Source: Candidatus Bathyarchaeota archaeon
Lineage (GTDB): Archaea; Thermoproteota; Bathyarchaeia; Bathyarchaeales; DTEX01
Length of the DNA: 8,276 nucleotides
Direction: 5' to 3'
Assembly: GCA_021158305.1 (NCBI GenBank)
Contig: JAGGUU010000192.1
Location: 1 to 8,276 of the forward strand
In this document: piece after piece, positions 1-6,944 of the stretch
Layout: every line of letters begins with the position of its first letter
Position numbering within the stretch: position 1 is the stretch's first letter
Notes under the pieces: generated by a model
Databases searched by the model: none
What the model saw: only the letters and a program-made list of their open reading frames with translations
What the model was told of the DNA's origin: nothing
Program-made: the position numbers and the translations under genes

Positions 1-1
1 A

Positions 2-274
2 GAATTACAGATTATAGTAATGCATACCCCTGGACATACAGAAGGAAGTATCTCCCTATTTTGTAAGGAAGAAAATGCGGTATTCACCGGAGACACGCTC
101 TTCGCAGGCTCGGTTGGGAGGACTGATTTCCCCGGAGCCTCCCTACAAAAACTCCTAAAATCATTGAATGAGAGGCTCTTAAAGCTTCCGGATGAAACCA
201 TGGTTTATCCAGGCCACGGCGGAAAGACAACTATAGGCAGAGAAAGAAGAACAAATCCATTTCTCAATTTGTAA
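2..274 (+). CDS. MBL-fold hydrolase, glyoxalase II-like (3' end only)
   Basis: This is the C-terminal 90 residues of a metallo-beta-lactamase-fold hydrolase; the frame is open from base 2, so the true start lies before the window. Visible motifs are HTPGHTEGS, carrying a metal-binding His, then TGDTLFAGSVGRTDF, carrying the bridging Asp, then VYPGHGGKTTIGRER, carrying the last metal His, and the ending NPFL. These are the second half of the two-metal site and the C-terminal signature of the short (about 200 residue) YcbL/glyoxalase II-like group. The HxHxDH motif that would complete the site is upstream and unseen. Such proteins hydrolyse thioesters or related bonds in the cytoplasm; the real substrate of archaeal members is usually unknown. 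The gene ends 75 bases before the transporter start codon and a separate promoter follows, so I treat it as an independent unit. Fold assignment is firm; substrate is not. Confidence 0.9.
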   Translation, partial: ELQIIVMHTPGHTEGSISLFCKEENAVFTGDTLFAGSVGRTDFPGASLQKLLKSLNERLLKLPDETMVYPGHGGKTTIGRERRTNPFLNL

Positions 275-303
275 AGCCTCTATTAAAGATAAAACAGACA
301 TTC

Positions 304-319
304 CTAAAAACTTATAAAG
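304..319 (+). promoter_or_regulatory. Archaeal BRE/TATA promoter for the ABC transporter operon
   Basis: A TTATAAAG TATA box at 312-319 is preceded by an A-rich CTAAAAAC stretch that fits a TFB-recognition element. Placing the start of transcription about 26 bases downstream of the box centre puts it near 341, giving a leader of only about 8-10 bases before the ATG at 350. The same TTATAAAG octamer occurs before the GH2 gene at 7146-7153. The T6 run at 331-336 between the box and the start codon could also stop transcripts arriving from the upstream hydrolase gene. I see no clear operator palindrome next to the box. Confidence 0.65.
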
Positions 320-349
320 AAATGAAGACATTTTTTATTGGGGGAAAAA

Positions 350-2455
350 ATGAAAAAAAGGAGATATCTAGTTTCTATTGTAATACTTCTCCTAGCACTT
401 CCGATGCTATCCGTAAAACATAATATAAATCCAGTTTCAGCTCAGCTTCCACTTCCGCCAGGTGTTCCTAGAGGAGACGTTCTTGTAGTGGAGAATCACT
501 GGGGAACCTACATTGATCCTACAGACTTCAACTTCAAGGTTCCAGGTAAGCCTGCTACTGGCGGTAATGGCTTCCAACAGTTATGTGCAGCCTTTCTCTG
601 GTATATCAACACCACAACTGGTAAGCCCATAAACTGGCTAGCAGCAGGCCCCCCAGAATACTCAGATGACTTTAAGACCGTGAAGTTCTACATTAGAAAA
701 GGGGCATACTGGAACGATGGTACGCCATTCACAGCTCACGACGTAGTATTCACTATAGAAACCGCTCTGAAAACGGAGGAGTGGGGTACCCACGCGTTCG
801 CCGAGACATGGATAGAGAGTGCACGTGCACTGGACGACTACACTGTTGAAATCCATCTGAAAAAGCCGTATCCGAGATTCCACTACGCCTTCACCGTAAT
901 AATCTATGGTTGTAGCTGGTGGATTGTTCCCAAGCATATATGGGAAGGAAAAGACCCGGTAAGCTTCAAGTTTTACCCGCCCCTAAGCATAGGGCCTTAT
1001 AACTTGAAATCTGTGGATCCAGCTGGCAACTGGTTCCTATGGGAGAGAGAAGAGAACTGGTGGGCTACAAAGCTCCTAGGCCTCAAGCCGTCACCGAAAT
1101 ATGTACTGTACATACATCAGGGTCCAGATGAGAAGAAAGCTCTTGCTATGACAAGGCATGAACTGGATTGTTTGAGGACGTTACTGCCTGAAGCGGCTGA
1201 GATGGTTATAAAGGGCAATCCGTATATCATAGGCTGGAGACGTACAGCTCCATTCGCATGGCCATATGACGCTTGCGTTAAGGGTATAGGCTTCAACGTA
1301 ATGAGGTACCCCTACAATATAACTGAGGTCAGAAGGGCGTTAACTTTCGCCATAAACTTCACCAACATCTACGAGGCTTTCCGGGGAGTCGACGGCTCAC
1401 TCCCATCAGTCACCCCACTGCCAATAGTTCCATACCCATTCGCTTGGAAAGCATACTTCGAACCCCTCAAGGACGAACTTGTTGAGCTCGGCTTAGATCC
1501 AAAGACATGGTGGTGGAAATATGATCCAGAATATGCTGAAGAGCTGCTGAAATCTGTTGGTTTCAAGCGGGGTGCCGACGGAAAGTGGCTGCTCCCCAAC
1601 GGTGAACCATGGAAAATAGTGATAACAGGCCCAAGCGGATTCGAAATGGAATCAGCGAGACTCGGATTCCTAACCGCCGAGGAGTGGAGAAGATTTGGCA
1701 TAGACGTAGAAGTAGAGCTCGTTGAGGCAGGGGTATTCTCAGCTAGGAACGCCAAGGGAGAAGAAGATGTGGGAACTAGATGGCCAGGTTGCAGCCTCCT
1801 GCTGGATCTAACACCTCACCTCCAGTGGCTATGCAGCAAGTATTACGATCCTCTCGCCCCTGGACACGGATGGAACATCTTTGACTTCCCAAGGAGGGAG
1901 GAACTCGACAGCCTCATCGAGGAGATGGAGATGACCCCAACTACGGACACGGATAAACTCATAGAGCTGGCTAGGAAGGTTCTGCTTATATGGGCTGAAC
2001 AGATGCCTAACATCTGCTACTTCCCGACGCCCTTCTACACCCTGCAGGACACCTATGTTTGGGACGGATGGCCAACGTACCCAGACAACTACTACATGGA
2101 TCCCGTTTCTTGGTGGGCTCAGCACATGTTCGTCATACTCAAGCTATACCCAACCGGAAATGTGCCCACGAAGGAGGCGCTACCGCGTCCTGGAGTTGAA
2201 CTTCCAGAAGAAAAACCGCCTGTAACGGTGCCGGAAGAGTTGACTGAAGCAATAAGCAAGCTGAGTAGCGACATGACAGATGTGAAAAGTAGCATAGACG
2301 AAGTCACCACTAAAGTATCGGAACTTTCAGACACGGTGGCAACACTAGAAAGAAAAGTAGGAGAGCTGACGACCCTATCAACAATAACTTACGCTGAAGC
2401 AGCAATAATAGTGATACTCATAATAGGCTTGGTAGTCGTAGCTAGGAGGAAATAA
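350..2455 (+). CDS. ABC transporter solute-binding protein, family 5 (Dpp/Opp type), membrane-anchored
   Basis: This is the extracytoplasmic receptor of the importer, 701 residues from ATG 350. A TTG at 338 would add four residues, but GGGGG at 340-344 sits five bases before the ATG and makes that the better start. Residues 1-31 form a signal peptide: KKRR, a hydrophobic core, and a VSA-Q cleavage site after A31. The family 5 fold follows; its signature GAYWNDGTPFTAHDVVF lies at 118-134. A proline-rich linker near 605-628 leads to a coiled coil (about 631-673) with unbroken hydrophobic heptads, then a C-terminal membrane helix (about 683-698) ending ARRK. The protein is longer than soluble bacterial family members (about 500-550) because of this tail. 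The body is rich in Trp and Tyr, which suits sugar stacking but proves nothing. The GH38 remnant and GH2 gene nearby suggest manno-oligosaccharides; peptides remain possible. Confidence 0.93.
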   Translation: MKKRRYLVSIVILLLALPMLSVKHNINPVSAQLPLPPGVPRGDVLVVENHWGTYIDPTDFNFKVPGKPATGGNGFQQLCAAFLWYINTTTGKPINWLAAGPPEYSDDFKTVKFYIRKGAYWNDGTPFTAHDVVFTIETALKTEEWGTHAFAETWIESARALDDYTVEIHLKKPYPRFHYAFTVIIYGCSWWIVPKHIWEGKDPVSFKFYPPLSIGPYNLKSVDPAGNWFLWEREENWWATKLLGLKPSPKYVLYIHQGPDEKKALAMTRHELDCLRTLLPEAAEMVIKGNPYIIGWRRTAPFAWPYDACVKGIGFNVMRYPYNITEVRRALTFAINFTNIYEAFRGVDGSLPSVTPLPIVPYPFAWKAYFEPLKDELVELGLDPKTWWWKYDPEYAEELLKSVGFKRGADGKWLLPNGEPWKIVITGPSGFEMESARLGFLTAEEWRRFGIDVEVELVEAGVFSARNAKGEEDVGTRWPGCSLLLDLTPHLQWLCSKYYDPLAPGHGWNIFDFPRREELDSLIEEMEMTPTTDTDKLIELARKVLLIWAEQMPNICYFPTPFYTLQDTYVWDGWPTYPDNYYMDPVSWWAQHMFVILKLYPTGNVPTKEALPRPGVELPEEKPPVTVPEELTEAISKLSSDMTDVKSSIDEVTTKVSELSDTVATLERKVGELTTLSTITYAEAAIIVILIIGLVVVARRK

Positions 2456-2474
2456 TTTTTCCCATCCTTTTTTT
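2456..2474 (+). terminator. Poly-T tract after the binding-protein gene (partial archaeal terminator)
   Basis: Immediately after the TAA stop at 2453-2455 come T5 (2456-2460) and T7 (2468-2474), with no hairpin. Archaeal RNA polymerase terminates at T-rich non-template tracts, so this is a plausible leaky terminator that would yield more binding-protein mRNA than permease mRNA. No new TATA box is evident before the next gene, so read-through must supply the rest of the operon. Confidence 0.5.
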
Positions 2475-2479
2475 GATTT

Positions 2480-2486
2480 GAGGTGA
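2480..2486 (+). promoter_or_regulatory. Strong ribosome binding site deciding the first permease start
   Basis: GAGGTGA is a near-full complement to the 3' end of 16S rRNA and lies five bases before ATG 2492. It makes that ATG the start, rather than the in-frame GTG at 2483, which lies inside the ribosome site itself. Confidence 0.8.
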
Positions 2487-2491
2487 AAGTT

Positions 2492-3523
2492 ATGAGTCTA
2501 AGAACCTCGAAAAAAGATTTGATCGAATATGTAGTAACCCGGACAATTTTTTACATAGCAACAATATTCACATCCGTGACGCTCATATACGTACTTTTCA
2601 AGTTTATGCCAGTTGATGCCGTTGAAAACATAATCTTCCAGTTAACGTCGGCCGTAGGAGGAGTATACGACCCGGAATCCGTAATGGAGTTACGTAGAAA
2701 CCTTTACGAAATGTTCGGTTTGTCGGGGGGGAACCCTATTGAAAGCTACATCCTTTTCCTTCAACGAGTATTCACATTCAACTTCGGCCCCGCATTTATA
2801 TCCTTTCCAACACCTGCATTTCAGCTGGTACTGTCCAGACTTCCTTGGACCATAGGCCTCCTCTTAACTTCAACCATAATAACTTGGACTCTGGGGAATC
2901 TTCTAGGCCTAATAGCAGGATATTTCCAAAACAGAAAGTTCGCTAAGGTTCTCGAGGCGGTGGCGATAATCATCTATCCCATACCATACTACGTGATGGC
3001 TTTGATACTAATACTCCTCTTCGCTTTTTTAATCCCCATCTTCCCGCTCGGTGGCGGTATGAGCATTATCCCAGAGAAAATTACTCTAGATGTCATACTT
3101 AACATAATTTGGCACTCGTTGCTACCAGCACTATCCCTAATGATCCCGGGGGCCCTAGGATGGTCCTTCATAAGCGCCAGAACCTTAGCCATAGAAACGC
3201 TGTCGAAGGACTACACAAGGTACGCATGGATCCGAGGGCTACCTTCAAGACACATACTCAGAAGATACGTCTTGAAGAACATTCTGGTACCTCAGACGAC
3301 TGTTCTGGCCCTTAGTCTAGGAGGAGTATTCAGCGGAGCTGTGCTGACCGAGGTCATATTCGCTTATCCCGGAGTCGGGATGCTGGCATACAGAGCAACA
3401 TTCTCAGGCGACCTGAATACTCTAATGGCCGTGCTCATCCTATCTATTTTTGCCGTGGCAACATCCGTTTTCCTCTTAGACCTGCTTTACCCATTAATTG
3501 ATCCCAGAATCAAGCACAGGTGA
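2492..3523 (+). CDS. dppB: ABC transporter permease, DppB/OppB type
   Basis: This is one of the two membrane subunits of the importer, 343 residues from ATG 2492. TM1 is at about 18-38, followed by a long extracytoplasmic segment (about 40-115) that is usual for DppB-type permeases. Further helices lie at about 119-144, 154-184, 205-226, 264-285 and 318-340, giving six in all. The cytoplasmic EAA-type coupling loop, which docks on an ATPase, is at about 234-256 and has the conserved ARTLA-x-E-x-L-x-x-DY-x-R-x-A-x-x-x-G-L pattern; the family's GAVLTEVIFAYPGVG motif follows. The stop codon TGA is part of the ribosome site of the next permease, so the two are probably translated in a coupled way. 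The gene symbol is family-level only; substrate is set by the binding protein and neighbourhood, which point to oligosaccharides. Confidence 0.93.
   Translation: MSLRTSKKDLIEYVVTRTIFYIATIFTSVTLIYVLFKFMPVDAVENIIFQLTSAVGGVYDPESVMELRRNLYEMFGLSGGNPIESYILFLQRVFTFNFGPAFISFPTPAFQLVLSRLPWTIGLLLTSTIITWTLGNLLGLIAGYFQNRKFAKVLEAVAIIIYPIPYYVMALILILLFAFLIPIFPLGGGMSIIPEKITLDVILNIIWHSLLPALSLMIPGALGWSFISARTLAIETLSKDYTRYAWIRGLPSRHILRRYVLKNILVPQTTVLALSLGGVFSGAVLTEVIFAYPGVGMLAYRATFSGDLNTLMAVLILSIFAVATSVFLLDLLYPLIDPRIKHR
3518..3523 (+). promoter_or_regulatory. Ribosome binding site fused to the dppB stop codon
   Basis: AGGTGA contains the TGA stop of the upstream permease and lies six bases before ATG 3530. A ribosome finishing the first permease is thus placed on the start of the second. 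Confidence 0.75.
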
Positions 3524-3529
3524 AAAATC

Positions 3530-4399
3530 ATGTCCAAGCTGAAATACGGAAGAAGGATCATTAGCAACTTAATAGACATCTACAAAACCAGCTTTAAGTT
3601 CCGCTTTGGATTTACCGTCATATTCTTGATGTGCATTATGGGCTTCATCCTACCGCTCTTTTCTCCTGTAAATCCCCGTGCATGGTACTCGGTGCCGAAG
3701 GAGCAGCCACCTTCCAGTAGATACCTGCTAGGCACAACCACTATGGGTAGAGACGTCTTCTGGGAGCTCTGCTCCTCGATAGGGAAATCCCTAACTATAG
3801 CTGTCATCACAGCCATGATAGCATCCCACGTAGGCCTACTTATAGGCTTGCTGGCCGGAATAAGAGGAGGTCTACTTGACAGGTTCCTAATGTTCTTAAC
3901 AGACACGTTCATAATTATACCGGGATTCATACTGCTCGTGGTCGTAGTCACCGTGATGAAAAACTTCATCACTATACCTCTCATGGGAGCGATCATATCT
4001 ATAGTCTCTTGGCCTTGGCCCGCAAGACAGGTTAGATCAATGGTTTTAAGCCTTAGGGAAAGAACATTCGTCTATACGGCGAGACTTTCAGGAATGAATA
4101 CGTCAAAGATTCTTATATTCGAGTTGATGCCTCACCTTCTGGGTTGGCACTTAGTGAACTTCGCAAACACAATACTATTCTCCATAGGTACGGAGGGAAG
4201 CCTAGCAATATTCGGCTTGTCACTTCTAAGCGACAACACGCTGGGAGTAATGCTCTACTGGGCCATAAACTACTACGCCCTCTACAGGGGACTATGGTGG
4301 TGGATCTCAACTCCAATAGCAACCCTAGTCCTAATATTCATATCCTTCTACCTCGTCTCAATAGGGTTAAGCGAGTATCTGCACAGAATGGTGAGGTGA
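3530..4399 (+). CDS. dppC: ABC transporter permease, DppC/OppC type
   Basis: This is the second membrane subunit, 289 residues. An OppC N-terminal domain with TM1 (about 26-45) leads to the hallmark LLGTTTMGRDVFWEL at 66-80, followed by the permease core. The EAA-type coupling loop is at about 176-196 (RERTFVYTARLSGMNTSKIL). After it come LMPHL and EGSLAIFGLSLLSDNTLGVML, the usual end of the core in archaeal and Thermotoga-type oligosaccharide or peptide importers, then a final helix. The length matches the family (about 280-300). It pairs with the preceding permease to form the channel. Only six bases separate the two genes, and its TGA stop lies inside the ribosome site for the following ATPase. 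The symbol is family-level. No defects are seen. Confidence 0.93.
   Translation: MSKLKYGRRIISNLIDIYKTSFKFRFGFTVIFLMCIMGFILPLFSPVNPRAWYSVPKEQPPSSRYLLGTTTMGRDVFWELCSSIGKSLTIAVITAMIASHVGLLIGLLAGIRGGLLDRFLMFLTDTFIIIPGFILLVVVVTVMKNFITIPLMGAIISIVSWPWPARQVRSMVLSLRERTFVYTARLSGMNTSKILIFELMPHLLGWHLVNFANTILFSIGTEGSLAIFGLSLLSDNTLGVMLYWAINYYALYRGLWWWISTPIATLVLIFISFYLVSIGLSEYLHRMVR
4393..4399 (+). promoter_or_regulatory. Ribosome binding site fused to the dppC stop codon; decides a GTG start
   Basis: GAGGTGA includes the TGA stop of the second permease and lies six bases upstream of GTG 4406. This supports the GTG as the start of the first ATPase, since no ATG lies at a suitable distance in that frame. 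Confidence 0.75.
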
Positions 4400-4405
4400 A
4401 AATAC

Positions 4406-5407
4406 GTGGACGTCGTGCTTAAAGCTGACGATCTAAGCGGAGGTTACCTACTAGTGCAGAAGGGATCCTCCGAAAAAAACGAAGTTTACGTTGATGCCGT
4501 AAGCGATGTCTCCTTGCAGCTAGAGAGAAACGAGATCTTTGGCATAGCCGGAGAGTCGGGATGTGGTAAATCCACGCTCTTGAAGATGATCTATGGACTC
4601 TTGGAACCTCCACTAATACTGAGGGGCGGCTCCGTCACCTTCATAACTGTAGACGGAGAGATCCCCATAACATCCCTGTCAGAGAATGATCTACGCAGAA
4701 GGGTCTGGTGGAAGAAAATCTCCTACATACCTCAGAGTTCTATGAACGTGCTGAACCCCACAGTGAGGATAAGGGATCACTTTATCGAGATGTTCACCTT
4801 CCACGCAAGGATGACGAAGAACGAAGCCTACGCGGAAGCCAGAAAATACATTGATCAAATGGGTCTCCCAAGGGATGTCCTCTCAGCCTTTCCACATCAA
4901 CTAAGCGGGGGCATGAGACAGAGAGTCGTCATAGCCCTCTCACTACTCCTAAACCCAAACATAGTTCTCGCAGATGAGCCTACGTCGGCCCTTGATGTGA
5001 TAAGCCAAAAGGTAGTTCTAACAATGCTTGAAGAAGCCCAAAAGGAACTAAAAAACACTCTAGTAATAGTCTCGCATGACTTGGGAATCCACGGAGTGAT
5101 GACTCACAGGATGGGTATAATGTATGCGGGTAAAATCGTCGAGATAGGGAAGACAGAAGAGATATTTGAAGATCCACTGCATCCATACAGCGAGGCCCTG
5201 ATAAGGTCGTTGCCAAAATTGGGAGATAAGAAGCAACGTACAGGATTAGGCGGGCATCCTCCTGATCTAAAGAAGCCGCCTTCGGGTTGCAGGTTTCACC
5301 CAAGATGCCCCTATGCCATGCCCATATGCAGTAGAACCCCTCCGAAAATGAAGATGATAAAGCCTGGTCGCTACGTAGCCTGCTGGAAAAACAGTATGGA
5401 AGAATAG
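4406..5407 (+). CDS. dppD: ABC transporter ATPase, DppD/OppD type
   Basis: This is one of two cytoplasmic nucleotide-binding subunits, 333 residues from GTG 4406. All ATPase motifs are intact: Walker A GESGCGKST 49-57, Q-loop Gln110, signature LSGGM 166-170, Walker B NIVLADE 185-191 with catalytic Glu191, D-loop SALD 194-197, and switch His224 in VSHD. The C-terminal oligopeptide-transporter extension carries four cysteines (C295, C301, C308, C326; spacing C-x5-C-x6-C-x17-C), the pattern that coordinates an iron-sulfur cluster in characterised DppD proteins. The cluster here is inferred. A variable stretch after beta-strand 1 (about 17-30) is slightly longer than typical. Four bases separate its TAG stop from the next ATG. 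The gene is the first half of a heterodimeric ATPase pair with the following gene. Confidence 0.94.
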   Translation: MDVVLKADDLSGGYLLVQKGSSEKNEVYVDAVSDVSLQLERNEIFGIAGESGCGKSTLLKMIYGLLEPPLILRGGSVTFITVDGEIPITSLSENDLRRRVWWKKISYIPQSSMNVLNPTVRIRDHFIEMFTFHARMTKNEAYAEARKYIDQMGLPRDVLSAFPHQLSGGMRQRVVIALSLLLNPNIVLADEPTSALDVISQKVVLTMLEEAQKELKNTLVIVSHDLGIHGVMTHRMGIMYAGKIVEIGKTEEIFEDPLHPYSEALIRSLPKLGDKKQRTGLGGHPPDLKKPPSGCRFHPRCPYAMPICSRTPPKMKMIKPGRYVACWKNSMEE

Positions 5408-5411
5408 AGCT

Positions 5412-6377
5412 ATGAGTGAAGAAAACCTGCTTCAAGTGGAAGACGTAAGCAAGATCTATGGGTATGGCTTCTTGGGAAGAGTTAAGTTTCCAGCAGTCGA
5501 TCATGTAACCCTCAGTATGGAGAATAAACCTAAAATATTCACGATAGCCGGCGAAAGCGGATGTGGAAAGACAACGCTTGCAAGGATGATGCTAGGTATG
5601 GTTAAACCGACGGCTGGCACAATACTGTATAGAGGAAAAAACGTCCACAATCTCAAATCCAAAGACAGAACATGGTTCCTAAGGGAGGTCCAAGCAATAT
5701 TCCAAGATCCCTTCGACACCTTCAATCCGCTCAAAAGAGTAGACACGTACCTTTACGAGACGGCGAGTAACCTGTTGAAACTGAAGAATGATGAGGAAAT
5801 TCGCGGGAAGATAGAGGAAGCCTTAAGGTTTACTGGGCTTTCACTCGAAGAGATAACAGGCAAGTATCCAAACGAGTTCTCCGGAGGCCAAATTCAGAGA
5901 GTCTCGATTGCAAGGGCACTTCTGCCAAAACCCAGACTCATAGTAGCTGATGAGCCAGTTTCCATGGTCGACGCATCGATAAGGATAAATATACTTAACA
6001 TGTTCAAGGCTCTCTTGACCAAAACCGGGACATCCTTCATATATATAACCCACGACCTCGCCACAGCCTACTACATAAGCGACGAGATAGCGATAATGTA
6101 TCGTGGAATGATCGTTGAGATTGGACCAGCAGAGAAGGTACTTCTGAAACGTCACCATCCCTACACACAAGCGCTCGTCAAGTCACTTCCAGAACCGGGA
6201 AAAAAGGAGGAGTGGAAAACAAGGGTAAACGCTCCTGGAATGGAGATTAAAGAGTTCCTCTCTCCCGGATGCAAATATGCGGATATATGTCCACACAAAA
6301 CCGAGAGGTGCGTGAAGGAGAAGCCTCCGCTCTTCGAGATCGGCGACGTTAAAGTTGCATGCTGGCTCTACGAATAG
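5412..6377 (+). CDS. dppF: ABC transporter ATPase, DppF/OppF type
   Basis: This is the second nucleotide-binding subunit, 321 residues from ATG 5412. Motifs are complete: Walker A GESGCGKTT 47-55, Q-loop Gln98 in FQDPFDTFNP (the DppF hallmark), signature FSGGQ 156-160, Walker B RLIVADE 175-181 with Glu181, D-loop SMVD 184-187, and switch His214 in ITHD. Its C-terminal extension also holds four cysteines (C287, C293, C300, C317; C-x5-C-x6-C-x16-C), as in the partner subunit. Only a weak purine-rich ribosome site precedes the ATG, unlike the GAGGTGA of the upstream genes, so translation may depend on coupling to the previous gene across the four-base gap. It is the last intact gene of the operon. 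Decayed alpha-mannosidase sequence begins within about 12 bases of its stop. Confidence 0.94.
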   Translation: MSEENLLQVEDVSKIYGYGFLGRVKFPAVDHVTLSMENKPKIFTIAGESGCGKTTLARMMLGMVKPTAGTILYRGKNVHNLKSKDRTWFLREVQAIFQDPFDTFNPLKRVDTYLYETASNLLKLKNDEEIRGKIEEALRFTGLSLEEITGKYPNEFSGGQIQRVSIARALLPKPRLIVADEPVSMVDASIRINILNMFKALLTKTGTSFIYITHDLATAYYISDEIAIMYRGMIVEIGPAEKVLLKRHHPYTQALVKSLPEPGKKEEWKTRVNAPGMEIKEFLSPGCKYADICPHKTERCVKEKPPLFEIGDVKVACWLYE

Positions 6378-6389
6378 TAAAGGCGATGA

Positions 6390-6944
6390 ATCTTAAGAAG
6401 AATCAGTGAAACATACTATTTCTTAAGCCGCAGCTACACTAACGTTGCGCGGCTGTGGTTTTTAGCGAGATGATAAGGTCTTTCATGACACCTGTGAACG
6501 GATACTTGCGTTGATGGAGAGGTATCCCGATTCGTCTACTGCCAGAGCAGTGCACAATACTATGAATGGCTAGAGAGTGTTGCTGGGAGATCGTCGGCGG
6601 AACATCGATTTGAGTTCGATGGCAACTTTCCTTCAGCCGAGTTTCTCGTCACACAGTTCCTTTACGGAAAGAGATATTTCAAGCAGAAGTTTAATGTCGA
6701 TGTTAAAGTTGCTTTAGATGCTGGGCTCCTTTGGATACGGCTTGGACCCTGCTCCAAATAATGAAAAACCGGAATGAAATTCTTACTAGCGTAGAAGGTA
6801 AACTGGAACAATACTACACTTTTCCAGTACTTCTTCAGATGGGCAGCTCCAGAGGGTTCCTCGATAATAGCTCATCAAATGGTCTGAACATATGGTGAAC
6901 CTGCAACAGAGGAGAGGGTAACTCAACAGATGTACATCCTAAGA
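6390..6944 (+). pseudogene. Decayed fragment of a GH38 alpha-mannosidase (frameshifted, truncated at both ends)
   Basis: Short segments in changing frames line up, in order, with the front half of the GH38 catalytic domain. They are YFLSRSYTNVARLW at 6417-6458 (family GHSHIDVAWLW), SEMI at 6464-6475, KVFHDTCERILALMERYPD at 6475-6531, FVYCQSSAQYYEWLE at 6531-6575, WEIVGGTSI at 6584-6610, EFDGNFPSAEFLVTQ then FLYGKRYFKQKFNVDVKV at 6612-6710, FGY at 6730-6738, WTLLQIMKNRNEILT at 6743-6787, and FFRWAAPEGSSIIAHQMV at 6831-6884. A less sure stretch in the same last frame runs to about 6944. The His and Asp of the zinc-binding HID motif are replaced, the nucleophile segment is broken, about 15-20 residues are missing after YEWLE, and several stops occur. 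Intact archaeal relatives run to roughly 900-1,000 residues; the N-terminal quarter and the C-terminal half are absent. It cannot make an enzyme. Family identity comes from memory of conserved motifs. Confidence 0.85.
6392..6427 (+). repeat. Short inverted repeat CTTAAGAA / TTCTTAAG after dppF
   Basis: CTTAAGAA (6392-6399) is perfectly inverted at 6420-6427 with a 20-base loop, 15 bases after the dppF stop. It lies inside the reading of the GH38 remnant and no T-run follows directly. It could fold at the 3' end of the operon transcript, but an eight-base AT-rich match can be chance. Confidence 0.3.

Noticed and set aside
338..349. TTG start at 338 for the binding protein, adding four residues.
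   Set aside because: The GGGGG site at 340-344 would lie inside the coding region, while its spacing fits ATG 350, which gives a standard signal peptide.
1369..2334. Long minus-strand frames inside the binding-protein gene, and similar ones inside the permease and ATPase genes.
   Set aside because: They are opposite-strand shadows of clearly coding, motif-bearing genes, with low-complexity Ser/Pro-rich or unrecognisable products.
2483..2491. GTG start at 2483 for the first permease.
   Set aside because: The GTG lies inside the GAGGTGA ribosome site, which is spaced correctly for ATG 2492.
6426..6463. AGCCGC / GCGGCT inverted repeat followed after four bases by TTTTT, resembling an intrinsic terminator.
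   Set aside because: The loop is long (17 bases), the bases are accounted for by the GH38 remnant, and archaeal termination does not need the hairpin. The T5 run alone could still stop some operon transcripts.
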